DNA of 5,359 nt from Methanoregula sp. (GTDB taxonomy: Archaea > Halobacteriota > Methanomicrobia > Methanomicrobiales > Methanospirillaceae), in contig JALOBP010000137.1 in assembly GCA_023228295.1 (NCBI GenBank), positions 1 through 5,359 on the forward strand, given 5' to 3'. Below the pieces are notes generated by a model. The model was not told the origin of the DNA, did not search any database, and was given only the letters and a program-made list of their open reading frames with translations. Every line of letters begins with the position of its first letter. The first letter of the stretch is position 1. Made by a program: the position numbers and the translations under genes. Shown here piece after piece: positions 5,150 through 5,359 of this stretch.

Positions 5150-5359
5150 GAGACGTAGCAGTTATTGGTGTCGGCTGCACCAAGTTCGGTGAGCACTGGA
5201 ACAGATCGTTCCGGGATATGTTTGTGGAGGCAGGGGCACTTGCCCTTGAGGATGCCCAGCTCTCGGGCGAGAAGATCGATGCCATGTATGTCGGCAACAT
5301 GAGTGCCGGCCGGTTCATCGAGCAGGAGCACATCGGCGCCCTCATCGCGGACTACGCAG
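5146..5359 (+). CDS. Acetoacetyl-CoA thiolase (archaeal thiolase-domain protein), N-terminal part
   Basis: Only the first 71 codons are in the window; the gene runs off the right edge. The start MRDVAVIGVGCTKFGEH is the characteristic opening of archaeal thiolase-domain proteins of the SCP2-like group, and DAMYVGNMSAG (46-56) is the conserved stretch that follows. The family condenses two acetyl-CoA to acetoacetyl-CoA, the substrate of the adjacent HMG-CoA synthase. The catalytic Cys and His lie further on and cannot be checked. The ATG overlaps the upstream stop by 4 bases. A small DUF35 gene (zinc ribbon plus OB fold) is expected immediately downstream, from the known organisation of this complex. 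Confidence 0.88.
   Translation, partial: MRDVAVIGVGCTKFGEHWNRSFRDMFVEAGALALEDAQLSGEKIDAMYVGNMSAGRFIEQEHIGALIADYA

Overview
The window looks like the chromosome of a methanogenic archaeon, most likely in or near the Methanomicrobiales (Methanoregula-like). This is an inference from four things: an archaeal CTP-dependent riboflavin kinase with a fused winged-helix domain, a single-domain archaeal HMG-CoA synthase followed by an archaeal-type thiolase, a TrmB-family regulator, and TATA-box promoters set so close to start codons that the mRNAs should be leaderless. The DNA is moderately GC-rich, and coding density is high, with gaps of only 76 to 124 bp. I see no RNA genes, insertion sequences, CRISPR arrays or prophage signatures.

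Layout. (1) Bases 1-582, plus strand: 3' part of a TrmB-family regulator gene whose HTH-encoding 5' end lies outside the window. (2) 583-658: short convergent gap with small inverted repeats. (3) 659-1843, minus: M24-family (aminopeptidase P-like) metallopeptidase with all five metal ligands and its own promoter. (4) 1932-3271, minus: a two-gene riboflavin operon. ribK (riboflavin kinase with an HTH domain, the RbkR architecture) comes first and overlaps ribB (DHBP synthase) by one base. (5) 3272-3395: divergent promoter region with a TATA box for each direction and candidate operator repeats. (6) 3396-5359, plus: an HTH regulator of the COG1709 type, HMG-CoA synthase and the first 71 codons of an acetoacetyl-CoA thiolase, all overlapping and probably cotranscribed.

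How they work together. The minus-strand pair makes one of the two riboflavin precursors (RibB) and converts riboflavin to FMN (RibK). The HTH of RibK probably lets it repress riboflavin genes, perhaps including its own operon. The plus-strand operon carries out the first two steps of the mevalonate route to archaeal lipids: thiolase makes acetoacetyl-CoA and HMG-CoA synthase condenses it with another acetyl-CoA. A DUF35 protein that bridges these two enzymes is expected just past the window. The leading HTH protein is a plausible dedicated regulator of that operon.

Most notable points: RibB has Gln161 where the structurally characterised archaeal enzyme has a metal-binding His. An 8-bp direct repeat brackets the ribK TATA box exactly. 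The mevalonate operon starts with an uncharacterised regulator carrying a conserved C-terminal domain that may sense a ligand. No wholly new system is evident; these are mostly known families in an informative arrangement.
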